Assembly (NCBI GenBank): GCA_944391425.1
Contig: CALXTO010000004.1
Coordinates: forward strand, 1-64,000
Length of the DNA stretch: 64,000 bases
Reading direction: 5' to 3'
Origin: an uncultured Alphaproteobacteria bacterium
Lineage (GTDB): Bacteria > Pseudomonadota > Alphaproteobacteria > RF32 > CAG-239
In this document: piece by piece, positions 24,561-34,301 of the stretch
Layout: every line of letters starts with the position of its first letter
Position numbering within the stretch: the first letter of the stretch is position 1
Position numbers and translations under genes: made by a program
The notes under the pieces: generated by a model
What the model saw: the letters and a program-made list of their open reading frames with translations, nothing else
What the model was told of the DNA's origin: nothing
Databases searched by the model: none

Positions 24561-25787
24561 CTAATAAAAGAGGTAAGAAAAATAAACGGCCGCGGAAATT
24601 CCGGCAAGGTCCGCCAATAAGGCACAAGGTAAAGCCGCGCCGACTTTACTGATTTTTACGGCACCAAAATATACTGCCAGAACATAAAAAGTCGTTTCTG
24701 TCGAGCCTTGAACAACCGCGGCGACAAAAGCCGGAAAACTGTCCGGACCGTAATTGGTCATCGTTTCTATCATCATTGCCCGCGCCCCGCTTCCGGAAAG
24801 CGGTTTCATCAGAGCTGTCGGCAGTGCCGGAACAAACCCTGTATCCATCCCGGCAGCGGCAAAAAGCTTTTCAAACCCCGAAACAACCAGGTCCAAAACG
24901 CCAGAACTTCTTAAAACGGCAATCGCGACCAGCATCGCCACCAGATAAGGGATTATTCTGACGGCGATTTCAAAACCTTCTTTGGCGCCTTCAATAAAAG
25001 TTTCATAAACATTTATCTTCTTTATCAGTCCCGAACAGATAAACGTTACAATAAAGGCAAACAAAACAAAATTGCCACAGTCGGCGGAAGCGCTTAAACG
25101 CGACTCCTCCGGCAAGGAATTAAAATAGCAGGCTACCAACGTGATAAAAGCGACAAACAAACCTAAATAAGCCAATACCACACGGTTAAAAATATTCAGC
25201 TTTTGCACCCAGGCTACGGCAATAAAACCCACCAGCGTGGAAGATGACGTTGCAAATAAAATCGGCATAAAAACGGCTCCGGGATCCGAAGCACCCAGTT
25301 CCGAGCGGTACATTAAAATAGTAATCGGAATAAGCGTTACCGCGGAGGCGTTAATCACCATAAACAAAACCTGCGCGTTTGAAGCGCGATCCTTATGCGG
25401 ATTGAGTTCCTGCAATTGTTCCATGGCCTTGAGTCCCATCGGCGTTGCCGCATTATCCAGTCCCAGAACATTGGCTGCCATATTCATGATGATTGAACCC
25501 ATGGCGGGAGAATTTTCCGGCACCTCCGGCATAATTTTGCGAAAAAAAGGTTTCAGGGCTTTGGCCAACAGTTCGGTCAGTCCCGAAGTTTGAGCGATTT
25601 TTAAAAGCCCCAGCCACAGACACAAAATTCCGGTCAGGTTCAAAGAAATGGAAAAAGCCGTTTTGGAGGAAGCAAAAGTCGCTGCAACCAGCTGCGTCCA
25701 GATTTCTCCCCGCCCCAGCCATAAGCTTTGGTAAGCGGCAAAAACAAACGCGCATAAAAAGAACGAAACCCAGATAATGTTCAGCAT
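24561..25787 (-). CDS. SpmA-SpmB fusion, nucleoside-recognition (Gate) domain membrane protein
   Basis: The 408-residue protein has about ten hydrophobic segments in two halves. The first half has SpmA landmarks (TGILCLWLGLLKIAQTSGL, NMAANVLGLDNAATPMGLKAM) and the second SpmB landmarks (IEGAKEGFEIAVRIIPYLVAM, LMKPLSGSGARAMM, QGSTETTFYVLAVYFG). In spore formers SpmA and SpmB are separate and affect core dehydration; fused forms occur widely in non-sporulating Gram-negatives, where their transport role is unknown. It is in line with the MFS gene upstream (46 bases), perhaps in one operon. Confidence 0.9.
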   Translation of the reverse strand: MLNIIWVSFFLCAFVFAAYQSLWLGRGEIWTQLVAATFASSKTAFSISLNLTGILCLWLGLLKIAQTSGLTELLAKALKPFFRKIMPEVPENSPAMGSIIMNMAANVLGLDNAATPMGLKAMEQLQELNPHKDRASNAQVLFMVINASAVTLIPITILMYRSELGASDPGAVFMPILFATSSSTLVGFIAVAWVQKLNIFNRVVLAYLGLFVAFITLVACYFNSLPEESRLSASADCGNFVLFAFIVTFICSGLIKKINVYETFIEGAKEGFEIAVRIIPYLVAMLVAIAVLRSSGVLDLVVSGFEKLFAAAGMDTGFVPALPTALMKPLSGSGARAMMIETMTNYGPDSFPAFVAAVVQGSTETTFYVLAVYFGAVKISKVGAALPCALLADLAGISAAVYFSYLFY

Positions 25788-25833
25788 TTTTCCTCCGTTG
25801 CCGGAAGTTTACGACAAAATGGTGAAAATATCC

Positions 25834-26994
25834 CTAAGAAACATAAGCCGGATTTTTACGAAGATGAAAAACATAGATTCCCAATGCGCCGACAACCAAC
25901 CCGGCTGCGGCCATAAACATCCCGGAATATCCGATGATTTCCGCCAACGTGCCCAGCGTCAATGCTCCCAGTCCGTTGCCCAAATCCATACCGCTGAAAA
26001 AAGTGGCGTTGGCTGCACCCAGCCGTTCCGAAGGAACATTTTTGACAACCATGGTCTGCAACGTCATCTGGCAGGCACCGAAACCCAACCCGTATATAAA
26101 AGCAGGAACTAAAAACATTGGCAACGTTTCGGCCTGTGAAACGAGAAGCAGTGCCGCAATCAAGCCTGCCAACCCCGGAACAAGCGCAACGGCATAGCCT
26201 TTTCGGTCAACCAGTTTTCCGGTCATCAGACGGCTGAAAAAAATCGCTACGGCATAGACCGTGAAAAACCATCCGATATGCGCAACCCCGCGCTGAGCCG
26301 CAAACAACGGCAAAAAACTGGCAATACTGGAAAAAGTGGCCGACGTGCAAAACAGCAAAAATGTCGGCCCCAGCGCCTGCAGATCATACAGGCTCTGATG
26401 TTTTGCCGCCGCTTTTTGCGGACGGTAAGGCGGATATTTGACAAACGCCGACAAAACCAGTGCCGCCGTAACCAGAAACCCCGAAAACAAAAACATTTTG
26501 CCAAAGCCGAAATGCGCTGCGATATAAAGCCCGGAAGCCGGTGCCACAGCCATGGACAGGCTGTTGGAAAGAGCAAAATAGCCAATCCCTTCGGCAAATC
26601 TTTTTTTGGGTAGTAATGCCTCGGCAATGGTGGCATTGGAAGTTCCCGAAATGCCCCAACCGATGCCATGCAGCAGACGAATCGCCACAATTACGGAAAT
26701 GGCGGCTGCAAAACTATAGGAAAAAGCCGACAGGCACAAAACAGACAAACCAAACATAAAAACTTTGCAGCGCCCCAGTTTATCCAGCGCCAAACCGGCA
26801 AACGGACGGGTCAGCAGCGATGTGACCGTGAAAATTCCCATTACAAAACCGATAACCGAATCGCTGCCGCCGAGTTTATGGACATAAAGCGGCAAGGTCG
26901 GGAAAATCATCTGGAAACTGAAAAAAACCAGAAAATTGATTATGGTTACGGAAACAAAACTGCGGGTAAAAATGGGCGGCTCATTTTCGGTCAT
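25834..26994 (-). CDS. Major facilitator superfamily transporter
   Basis: The 386-residue protein has twelve hydrophobic segments. The loop after segment 2 carries a motif A variant (RPFAGLALDKLGRCKV), repeated in the second half (RLMTGKLVDRKGYAV). The overall pattern resembles drug or sugar efflux carriers of the YcaD/AraJ type. Substrate cannot be told. It lies between the LOG and SpmAB genes on the same strand. Confidence 0.88.
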   Translation of the reverse strand: MTENEPPIFTRSFVSVTIINFLVFFSFQMIFPTLPLYVHKLGGSDSVIGFVMGIFTVTSLLTRPFAGLALDKLGRCKVFMFGLSVLCLSAFSYSFAAAISVIVAIRLLHGIGWGISGTSNATIAEALLPKKRFAEGIGYFALSNSLSMAVAPASGLYIAAHFGFGKMFLFSGFLVTAALVLSAFVKYPPYRPQKAAAKHQSLYDLQALGPTFLLFCTSATFSSIASFLPLFAAQRGVAHIGWFFTVYAVAIFFSRLMTGKLVDRKGYAVALVPGLAGLIAALLLVSQAETLPMFLVPAFIYGLGFGACQMTLQTMVVKNVPSERLGAANATFFSGMDLGNGLGALTLGTLAEIIGYSGMFMAAAGLVVGALGIYVFHLRKNPAYVS

Positions 26995-27039
26995 GGCAAA
27001 ACTCCTTATCCGGCATAATATAATCGCCTGAAGGCAGGT

Positions 27040-27989
27040 TTATAAGTTCCCGTGAAGCTTTTTGCGCTTTTTCAATGCCGTCAGTTTGTCACTGACGACC
27101 GAAGTGTCACGCCCGGTTTTGGCCAGACGGTCATACATGCGTTCAATTTCTTTTTCCAGATAAGCTGTTTCAATCTCATTGGCCAGCTCCTGTTTTTCCT
27201 CCGGGCTGCCGTCCCTGTTGACACGGTTCATGTCGGCGATGATATCCTCGACAAAGACCGTATTGTCAGTTTTCTTTTTCAGAAAATACGGCAATTCATA
27301 AATCAGCTGGCGGGTGGCGGCATAAGCCTCCGCAGTGTTGTTGCCTTTTTGATAATGAAGTTTCAAAAGTCTGAAAACAACACCGAGTTCATGGCTGTTG
27401 TCAACGACAATAAACGGCATCGGGTCTGAAAAACCGTTGGCGGCCATGCTCTTCAAATATTCGACCAAATGGTGAAAATAACCTTCGACATTATATAAAA
27501 TAAAAGGCTTTACCTGCAAAAATCCATCCTGCATGGCTACGCAGTCATAAGCCAGTTCATCCAGCGTGCCGACGCCGCCGGGCGCAAAAACCACAAAATC
27601 GGCGTTAAGCAGCTTTTGTTTGCGTTCTTCAAGCGTCTGAGCAACAATAATGTCTTCAACCTGGCTTAAAATTTCGTCACTTTGATAAAGGCTGTAATAT
27701 TCTTTGGTGGTAATGCCCTGAATAGGAGACCCCTGACATTTTTTATGATTCCACCCTTCCAGAACACCGCGGGCGACGGCGCCCATAATCCCGCTGCTGG
27801 AGAGGCCGAAGTCGAGTTTGAAATCCATTTTAGCAATCTGCCGGCCGAGATTATAAGCCTCATCGACATAAACGGCATCCTGCCCCGAACGGGAACCTCC
27901 GGCAACGAAAACCCTTAAACCTTCTCCGGCATTTTCTGCCCTAAAGGAATCGACGACGTCTTCAACACTTTTGAGTTCGCAATTTTCCA

Positions 27990-27990
<1 letters not shown>
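27040..27990 (-). CDS. LOG-family protein (lysine decarboxylase-like fold)
   Basis: The 316-residue product has an N-terminal Rossmann segment (VFVAGGSRSGQD) and the LOG signature PGGVGTLDELAYD. Related enzymes are cytokinin-activating nucleotide 5'-monophosphate phosphoribohydrolases (PpnN/LOG) or bind nucleotides. It is longer than classical LOG proteins, with a charged helical tail (from about 250; YLEKEIERMYDRLAKTG). Its ATG overlaps the tgt stop (TAATG), so it is co-translated with tgt. Substrate is unknown. Confidence 0.85.
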
Positions 27991-29117
<1,127 letters not shown>

Positions 29118-29197
29118 TTAATTATCCTTTCTTTAACAGGATAATGCCCCAGAAACACTCAGAAAGCAAGAGGCTTTTGATTGGTTTTAAATTGTCT

Positions 29198-29905
29198 TTA
29201 CGCTTCTTCCGTTTCCGCGGCAGGATTGGCATCCAGGGCATAGCCGGTGGCGCGGACAGTGCGGATATAATCGGGTCCAAACTCGTTCAAAGACTTACGC
29301 AAGCGGCGAATGTGAACATCAACCGTGCGAGATTCGACATAAATATTGTCGCCCCAAACGTTTTTAAGCAAAAATTCACGGGAGAAGACTTTGCCCGGCG
29401 TTTCCAGCAGCATACGCAGCAGGCGAAACTCCGTAGGTCCCAAATGAATATAGTTGTCGCCGCGGAAAACCTTTTTTTCCACCATATCCATGCGGATGTC
29501 TTCAAACAGCAGTTCCTTGACGGTTTGCGGCTCGGGCGCGCGGCGCAGCTGGCTTTTGACCCTGGCCATAAGTTCCGGTACGGAAAAAGGCTTGGTGACA
29601 TAATCATCGGCGCCGGCACCGAGACCTTTGACCTTGTCTTCCTCCTCGCCTTTGGCTGTCAGCATGATAACCGGAATCGCTTTAATATCCGGTTTGGAGC
29701 GAATCAATTTGCAAATTTCAACGCCGGACATTTCAGGCAGCATCCAATCTAACAGGATTACCGACGGCTGTCGCCGTTCTATCTCGGCCAAAGCCCGGTT
29801 GCCTCTGTTTTCAATGGCAACTTCATAGCCCTCTTTTTCAAGATTGTATTTGAGCATCAGCGCCAGAGCTTCTTCGTCTTCGATAATCATCACCAGATGT
29901 TTCAT
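29198..29905 (-). CDS. phoB: PhoB-type response regulator
   Basis: DNA-binding regulator of the OmpR/PhoB family, 235 residues. The receiver domain (1-118) has acidic pocket Glu9/Asp10, phosphorylation site Asp53 (LLDWMLPEMSG), Thr83 and Lys105. The winged-helix domain (about 135-225) has LGPTEFRLLRMLLETPGKVFSRE (seen in parts) and VDVHIRRLRKSL, which match PhoB closely. GGAGG lies before the start. No histidine kinase or pst/phoU gene is adjacent, so assignment to phosphate control rests on similarity of the effector domain alone; CtrA-like or other roles are possible. Confidence 0.85.
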   Translation of the reverse strand: MKHLVMIIEDEEALALMLKYNLEKEGYEVAIENRGNRALAEIERRQPSVILLDWMLPEMSGVEICKLIRSKPDIKAIPVIMLTAKGEEEDKVKGLGAGADDYVTKPFSVPELMARVKSQLRRAPEPQTVKELLFEDIRMDMVEKKVFRGDNYIHLGPTEFRLLRMLLETPGKVFSREFLLKNVWGDNIYVESRTVDVHIRRLRKSLNEFGPDYIRTVRATGYALDANPAAETEEA

Positions 29906-29960
29906 GAGTTTGAACCTCCGTCAGTATTCTGCGCATAAGTTTAGAACAGCCAAGTTAATT

Positions 29961-30596
29961 TTATCTTAAGGCGTCAATATTGCGGCGATAGTCTCCGCCC
30001 GCAAAAACCGCCGTCCCGGCAACCAGAATATCCGCGCCGGCAGCAACGGCTTCGGCTCCGGTCATGGCGTTAATGCCGCCGTCGACCTCCAGGGCAACCG
30101 CCCCGGAGCCGATCATTTCGCGGATTTTGGCAATCTTGGTCAGTTGATTTTCCATAAAAGACTGGCCGCCGAAACCGGGATTAACCGTCATTACCAAAAC
30201 CAAATCCAAATTATCCATAATGTATTCCAACACATTTTCCGATGTGGAAGGATTCAGGGAAACACCGGCTTTTTTACCGAGTTTGCGGATGGCGGCAAGC
30301 GTTTTGTCCAGATGCGGGCAAACCTCGGCATGCACGGTGATAATATCCGCGCCGGCATTGGCAAACCAGGGAATCATGTCATCCGGGCGGCTGACCATGA
30401 GGTGAACATCAAACGGCAGACCGGTGTAGGGGCGCATAGCCTTGACCACAGCCGGGCCTATTGTCAGATTGGGCACAAAATTGCCGTCCATAACATCAAT
30501 ATGTATCAAATCGGCGCCGGCTTCGTCCAGCCGGATTATCTCGTTTTTCAAATCGGCAAAGTCCGCCGACAAAATACTGGGAGCTATTTTGACCAT
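29961..30596 (-). CDS. rpe: Ribulose-phosphate 3-epimerase
   Basis: Interconverts ribulose-5-phosphate and xylulose-5-phosphate. The 211-residue TIM barrel shows SILSADFADL, the metal motif HIDVMDGNFVPN, DVHLMVSRPD, VMTVNPGFGGQSF and EVDGGIN. The length fits. It is 55 bases upstream of phoB on the same strand. Together with fba and tkt in the next 6 kb it belongs to the non-oxidative pentose phosphate and Calvin-type sugar phosphate set. Confidence 0.97.
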   Translation of the reverse strand: MVKIAPSILSADFADLKNEIIRLDEAGADLIHIDVMDGNFVPNLTIGPAVVKAMRPYTGLPFDVHLMVSRPDDMIPWFANAGADIITVHAEVCPHLDKTLAAIRKLGKKAGVSLNPSTSENVLEYIMDNLDLVLVMTVNPGFGGQSFMENQLTKIAKIREMIGSGAVALEVDGGINAMTGAEAVAAGADILVAGTAVFAGGDYRRNIDALR

Positions 30597-30727
30597 TGTT
30601 TCCTCCTGTTTCCTTGTTTCAGGATATAATAATATAATTTAAAAGCAAAGCAATTTTATGCCTTGATTTCCGCCTTTTGATGATTATCTGAATGCCGATG
30701 CCAATTTAATTTTTTAGGAGGATGACA

Positions 30728-31240
30728 ATGGGTGAAATGGCTCAGAAAATTTCCGGCGTTGACCGGGAAGAACTGCTTAAACAACTGCATATCGCCTATG
30801 CCGAGGAATGGCTGGCTTATTATCAATACTGGGTCGGCGCCCAGGTTGCGGTGGGTCCGATGCGTTCGACAATCATCGGCGAATTTATCGAACATGCCAA
30901 TGAAGAATTAAAACATGCCCAGTGGCTGAGCGACCGGATTATCCAACTGGGCGGAACGCCGATCCTCAACCCCAATGAATTTGAAAAAACAGCTCAATGT
31001 AAATATGACGCCCCGGAAAAACCTTATGTTATGAACCTGCTGCAGCAGAATCTGGTGGCCGAACGCTGTGCTATCGCCCGCTACCAAAAAATCTGCGAGA
31101 TGACTTTTGGCAAAGATTATGAAACCTACCGCATATCTGCCAAAATCCTCAAGGAAGAAATTGAACACGAACAGGAAATCGGCGATTTTGAAGAAGATAT
31201 TAAAGCCGGAATTGAGTATGGCGACAGCATGCAGCAGTAA
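30728..31240 (+). CDS. Ferritin-like diiron protein (bacterioferritin/Dps-like)
   Basis: The 170-residue four-helix protein has a ferritin-like metal site: Glu in helix 1 (AYAEEWLAYYQYW), ExxH in helix 2 (EHANEELKHAQWL), Glu in helix 3 (LVAERCAIARYQKI) and ExxH in helix 4 (EEIEHEQEIGDFEED). This fits the DPSL/bacterioferritin-like group that stores iron or detoxifies peroxide. ATG 30728 was chosen over 30722 because AGGAGG at 30716-30721 gives proper spacing only to the later ATG. It is a single-gene unit with a terminator at 31260-31290, divergent from rpe. Confidence 0.85.
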   Translation: MGEMAQKISGVDREELLKQLHIAYAEEWLAYYQYWVGAQVAVGPMRSTIIGEFIEHANEELKHAQWLSDRIIQLGGTPILNPNEFEKTAQCKYDAPEKPYVMNLLQQNLVAERCAIARYQKICEMTFGKDYETYRISAKILKEEIEHEQEIGDFEEDIKAGIEYGDSMQQ

Positions 31241-31259
31241 CTCTTTGTTTTTACGCAAA

Positions 31260-31290
31260 AAGCCGTCTTATTTTTGATAGGACGGCTTTT
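31260..31290 (+). terminator. Terminator of the ferritin-like gene
   Basis: AAGCCGTC (31260-31267) pairs with GACGGCTT (31281-31288), followed by T. Confidence 0.82.
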
Positions 31291-31295
31291 ATTTG

Positions 31296-31324
31296 TTGAC
31301 ATATTTATACAAATATTCCAAAAT
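31296..31324 (+). promoter_or_regulatory. Promoter of the candidate structured RNA
   Basis: A perfect TTGACA (31296-31301) is followed after 17 bases by CAAAAT (31319-31324). It lies directly after a terminator, so it opens a new transcription unit in a stretch with no open frame. Confidence 0.45.
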
Positions 31325-31330
31325 AAGGAC

Positions 31331-31487
31331 AAATTAGAGAGTCGCTGATTCGTCCAAATATGGGTTTTATCGGCCGAAAAAGTCTTTTAAGCAAATGATA
31401 ATCAGACTCCAAATAGCGAATATTTGCTTATGGTAAACAATCGGCGGATAAAGGAAAGCCTGAAGATTAAAATCTTCAGGCTTTTTT
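31331..31487 (+). ncRNA. Candidate structured small RNA
   Basis: Between the ferritin-like gene and a convergent gene lies a stretch of about 157 bases with no coding frame, its own promoter (TTGACA at 31296) and an intrinsic terminator: GCCTGAAGA (31458-31466) with TCTTCAGGC (31473-31481), then six T, active on the plus strand only. Two nested long-range stems are visible: TTTATCGGCCG (31366-31376) with CGGCGGATAAA (31442-31452), one mismatch, and inside it TAAGCAAAT (31388-31396) with ATTTGCTTA (31422-31430), perfect. A further GGAC/GTCC closes the 5' part (31327-31355). The rod-like nesting with internal bubbles recalls 6S RNA, but I cannot match its conserved bubble and do not assign it. 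Confidence 0.4.
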
Positions 31488-31496
31488 GCGATAACA

Positions 31497-31790
31497 CTAT
31501 TGCTTGCCTTTTTCACGAAACAGGAAATTTATCTTGACACGGTGGCCGTTGATGCTCATACCATCACCGTCTGCCGTGGGATTGCTGTCCTGGTCAAGAT
31601 ACGCGGTCAAAGTTACTCTTTCCTGATATGGTTCGGTCGCCTGCCATATTACCGTCCAGAGCCCGTCCCGTTTAAAATAAGAAACTTTTCTTGTCTTAGC
31701 GTAGGTGGGAAATTTGTATTCCACGTCCTTTTGAAGGTCAGTTTGTCGAATATTGACACTGCCGTTCATCGTTAGCTTCATTTCATCCAT
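31497..31790 (-). CDS. Small hypothetical protein
   Basis: The 97-residue product is soluble, with strand-rich segments (MKLTMNGSVNIRQ, VEYKFPTYAKTRKVSYFKRDGLW in parts, RVTLTAYLDQDSN, HRVKINFLFRE). It looks like a single beta-sandwich or barrel domain. No signal peptide and no family recognised. It is a lone gene, convergent with the candidate small RNA; the terminator stem at 31458-31481 could also serve it, though its U tract on this strand is weak. Confidence 0.6.
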   Translation of the reverse strand: MDEMKLTMNGSVNIRQTDLQKDVEYKFPTYAKTRKVSYFKRDGLWTVIWQATEPYQERVTLTAYLDQDSNPTADGDGMSINGHRVKINFLFREKGKQ

Positions 31791-31867
31791 AGCAAAATAA
31801 TTTTTTAAAAGGTTTGTAAATAATCAAATTGCGTTGTTTTTGTAACATATTTTACGTAAAAAGCAAT

Positions 31868-31896
31868 AAAAAAACCCTCCCTAACGGAGGGTTTTT
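31868..31896 (-). terminator. Terminator of fba
   Basis: AACCCTCC (31873-31880) pairs with GGAGGGTT (31886-31893) with T runs on both strands; it serves fba on the minus strand. Confidence 0.87.
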
Positions 31897-31912
31897 GCCA
31901 AATTGCCGAATA

Positions 31913-32962
31913 TTAAATTTCACCGGCAGCATAACGTTTGGCCATTTCCGACATTGGCACAGCTTTAATCTTGTCACCGTGACCGGCCGCACCAAACGCA
32001 ATATAGCGGGCTTCGCAAACTTTCTGCATTTCTTCAATGGCAGGTTTGAGGTATTTGCGCGGATCAAACTCTTTGGGATTTTCGGCAAAGACTTTGCGGA
32101 TTGCGCCGGTAATGGCCATGCGGCAGTCGGTGTCGACATTGACTTTGCGGACGCCGGACTTGATGCCGCGGACAATTTCTTCAACCGGAACACCGAAAGT
32201 CTGAGGAATAGCGCCGCCGTATGCGTTAATCAAATCCTGCAGCTCCTGCGGAACAGAAGAAGAACCGTGCATAACCATATGCGTGTTGGGCAGTTTTTTA
32301 TGAATTTTTTCAATCACATCAATTGCCAGAATTTCGCCGTCAGGCTTGCGGGTAAACTTATAAGCGCCATGAGACGTTCCGACGGCAACCGCCAGCGCAT
32401 CCAACTTGGTTTCTTCAACAAAGCGGGCAGCCTCGTCCGGATCAGTAACCAGACGTTTTTTATCGATGACACCTTCGGCACCGTGGCCGTCTTCTTTGTC
32501 GCCTTTACCGGTTTCCAAAGAACCGATAACGCCGAGTTCGCCCTCGACCGAAGCACCGACCGCATGGGCGCGGGCAACGACTTCTTTGGTGACGTGGACA
32601 TTGTATTCAAAAGAAGAAGGCGTTTTGCCGTCAGCCTCCAGAGAACCGTCCATCATGACTGAAGAATAACCGTTGACAATGGCCGACTGACAAATGTTAA
32701 CCGAAGAGCCGTGATCCTGATGCAGACAGATGGGTAATTCGGGGAACATCTCAATCCCGGCCTGAATCATGTGGCGAATCATGGGATCTCCGGCAAATTT
32801 GCGAGCCCCGGTAGACGTTTGCAGAATAACCGGAGCATTAACCTTGCGGGCGGCTTGCAAAACAGCCAAAACCTGTTCCATATCATTAATGTTGAAAGCC
32901 GGAACACCGTAATTGTTCTCAGCAGCATGGTCAAGAATCTGACGCATCGTGACTAAAGGCAT
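31913..32962 (-). CDS. fba: Class II fructose-1,6-bisphosphate aldolase, Calvin-cycle subtype
   Basis: Zinc-dependent aldolase that joins or splits fructose-1,6-bisphosphate in the cytoplasm. The 349-residue product starts MPLVTMRQILDHAAENNYGVPAFN, seen in parts as the N-terminus of the CbbA/FbaB class II subtype. Metal and active-site regions are ICLHQDHGSS, GTSHGAYKF, VMHGSSSVP and KVNVDTDCRMA. The start at 32962 has AGGAGA upstream; the open frame runs on to 33025 without support. The 'Calvin-cycle' subtype also serves glycolysis and gluconeogenesis in non-autotrophs, and no RuBisCO gene is present, so carbon fixation is not implied. Confidence 0.95.
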   Translation of the reverse strand: MPLVTMRQILDHAAENNYGVPAFNINDMEQVLAVLQAARKVNAPVILQTSTGARKFAGDPMIRHMIQAGIEMFPELPICLHQDHGSSVNICQSAIVNGYSSVMMDGSLEADGKTPSSFEYNVHVTKEVVARAHAVGASVEGELGVIGSLETGKGDKEDGHGAEGVIDKKRLVTDPDEAARFVEETKLDALAVAVGTSHGAYKFTRKPDGEILAIDVIEKIHKKLPNTHMVMHGSSSVPQELQDLINAYGGAIPQTFGVPVEEIVRGIKSGVRKVNVDTDCRMAITGAIRKVFAENPKEFDPRKYLKPAIEEMQKVCEARYIAFGAAGHGDKIKAVPMSEMAKRYAAGEI

Positions 32963-33101
32963 TATTTTCTCCTTTTTGATAAAATTAACTATTGGCAAAT
33001 ATATCCTTATGCGCCTTTTTTGCAAGCATTTTTTGAAAGTTTTGAGAAAGTATTGCCAGGCATTTGAGCATGTACGGCAATTAATCCGCTATTGATTAAT
33101 G

Positions 33102-33635
33102 TCAAAATTCATACTTTCCGCATTTTATAGCTTTTATAAGCGGTTGACCTGTCTCTATATTGGGAATTGCCGCAATATCCTTCCATAAAGTGCCCGCGGG
33201 ATAAGCACGTATTCCCCAAAACGCTCCTTGATAAGGAGTATCTGGATTAATACTATACTTATCAATTGAATGCACCACGCCCAGATTCATCACTTTGACC
33301 GATTTTTTATTGCCGGAAACATAAACAATAATTCCGGCTGGAGTTTTGGCCGCATTATAATATCCTCCAGACGCACAACTCACCGTCCGATTTCCAGAAC
33401 CACGGTCTACCCTTTTGCCATAGCTACCTTCTCCGCTCAGGTTATACTGATAATCGGGAAGATAATAGGTTTTGGCAATTTGGAAAGATGCTTGGGAAGA
33501 GGCGGACGGCAAAGCTTCCAAAACCGGATGCGTGGTGTGTGATGATATGAGATTGTCCGCGGCAAAGGCGGAGTTCATAAACAACATTGAGCCGAATATT
33601 ACGAACGCGAAACTTTGCATGGCGGATATCCCCAT
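33102..33635 (-). CDS. Secreted protein of unknown function
   Basis: The 177-residue product has a signal peptide (QSFAFVIFGSMLFMNSAFA, cleavage before Ala-Asp). The mature protein has Gly/Ser/Tyr-rich, strand-like segments and two cysteines, in SCASGGYYN and IKCGKYEF, able to form a disulfide in the periplasm. I recognise no family. A good promoter lies at 33711-33683. Base use is AT-rich compared with fba and tkt on either side, and the gene looks like a recent arrival. Confidence 0.65.
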   Translation of the reverse strand: MGISAMQSFAFVIFGSMLFMNSAFAADNLISSHTTHPVLEALPSASSQASFQIAKTYYLPDYQYNLSGEGSYGKRVDRGSGNRTVSCASGGYYNAAKTPAGIIVYVSGNKKSVKVMNLGVVHSIDKYSINPDTPYQGAFWGIRAYPAGTLWKDIAAIPNIETGQPLIKAIKCGKYEF

Positions 33636-33682
33636 AAGTAATTGGTTTGGGAAGCGGCAATCGGCCGTCTGCCTCTTCTATT

Positions 33683-33711
33683 ACTTTATCCTAATAAATG
33701 CAAAGTGTCAA
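33683..33711 (-). promoter_or_regulatory. Promoter of the secreted-protein gene
   Basis: Perfect TTGACA (33711-33706), 17-base spacer, TAAAGT (33688-33683) on the minus strand, about 40 bases upstream of the start. Confidence 0.55.
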
Positions 33712-33753
33712 CAATCAATTAAGCCGCCTGGACGCAAGATATATCATGTTATG

Positions 33754-33783
33754 TAAAAAAAATCCCCTCTGTTGGAGGGGATT
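33754..33783 (-). terminator. Terminator of the 127-residue protein gene
   Basis: AATCCCCTC (33761-33769) pairs with GAGGGGATT (33775-33783); on the minus strand it is followed by seven T. Confidence 0.87.
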
Positions 33784-33798
33784 AAACAAAATTTTAAA

Positions 33799-34182
33799 CT
33801 ACTTGGCGGCTCTCCTCTTCCGTTCGACATAATCATCGTTAGTCATCAGATGAAAACCGTCCTCTTCAGGAACAACACGCCAATGCGTATTTTGGTACGC
33901 CGTGGCAAAAGTGTCTCCCCGCCGGAATTTTTGTTTTACCACTACTTTTTTATCGTCAACGGAATAAACTTTGCGTTCGGTACTTCCTTTAAATGCTTTA
34001 AGGTACCAAACCATTCCTGCCGATTGGTGGAAAAAACACACATATCCGTCGTCTTTACGGTTTTTTTCATCCATAAATTCCAAACGTCCGATACAGACAT
34101 CCTTCAATGCCACCGGAATACCGCACTCTTTTCTTACGGCATCAACAAATTGTTTTGCCGATAAAATTTCTTTTTCTTCCAT
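33799..34182 (-). CDS. Hypothetical protein
   Basis: The 127-residue product is soluble and charged. It has an N-terminal helix (SAKQFVDAVRKECGIP), strand-rich middle (YVCFFHQSAGMVWYLKAF, VYSVDDKKVVVKQKF) and a basic tail ending RKRRAAK. No signal, membrane segment or recognised family. Single-gene unit bounded by terminators on both sides, in an AT-rich insert between fba and tkt. Confidence 0.6.
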   Translation of the reverse strand: MEEKEILSAKQFVDAVRKECGIPVALKDVCIGRLEFMDEKNRKDDGYVCFFHQSAGMVWYLKAFKGSTERKVYSVDDKKVVVKQKFRRGDTFATAYQNTHWRVVPEEDGFHLMTNDDYVERKRRAAK

Positions 34183-34272
34183 AATAAGTTGCTTTTAAAT
34201 AAATAATTTATATATAACTCTTGTGTGTTCTGACGTTAAAACAATTGAAACCGATTGTCAAGTTCCCTTTAA

Positions 34273-34300
34273 GAAAAGCCCGGTTCTATCCGGGCTTTTT
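34273..34300 (-). terminator. Terminator of tkt
   Basis: AGCCCGG (34277-34283) pairs with CCGGGCT (34290-34296), with T-rich tail on the minus strand. Confidence 0.83.
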
Positions 34301-34301
34301 G

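Noticed and set aside
24561-25787. Sign of sporulation
   Set aside because: SpmAB fusions are common in non-sporulating Gram-negatives; no other spore gene is present.
31331-31487. Assignment as 6S RNA
   Set aside because: Length and rod-like pairing are suggestive, but I could not match the conserved central bubble or ends by eye; kept as an unassigned candidate.
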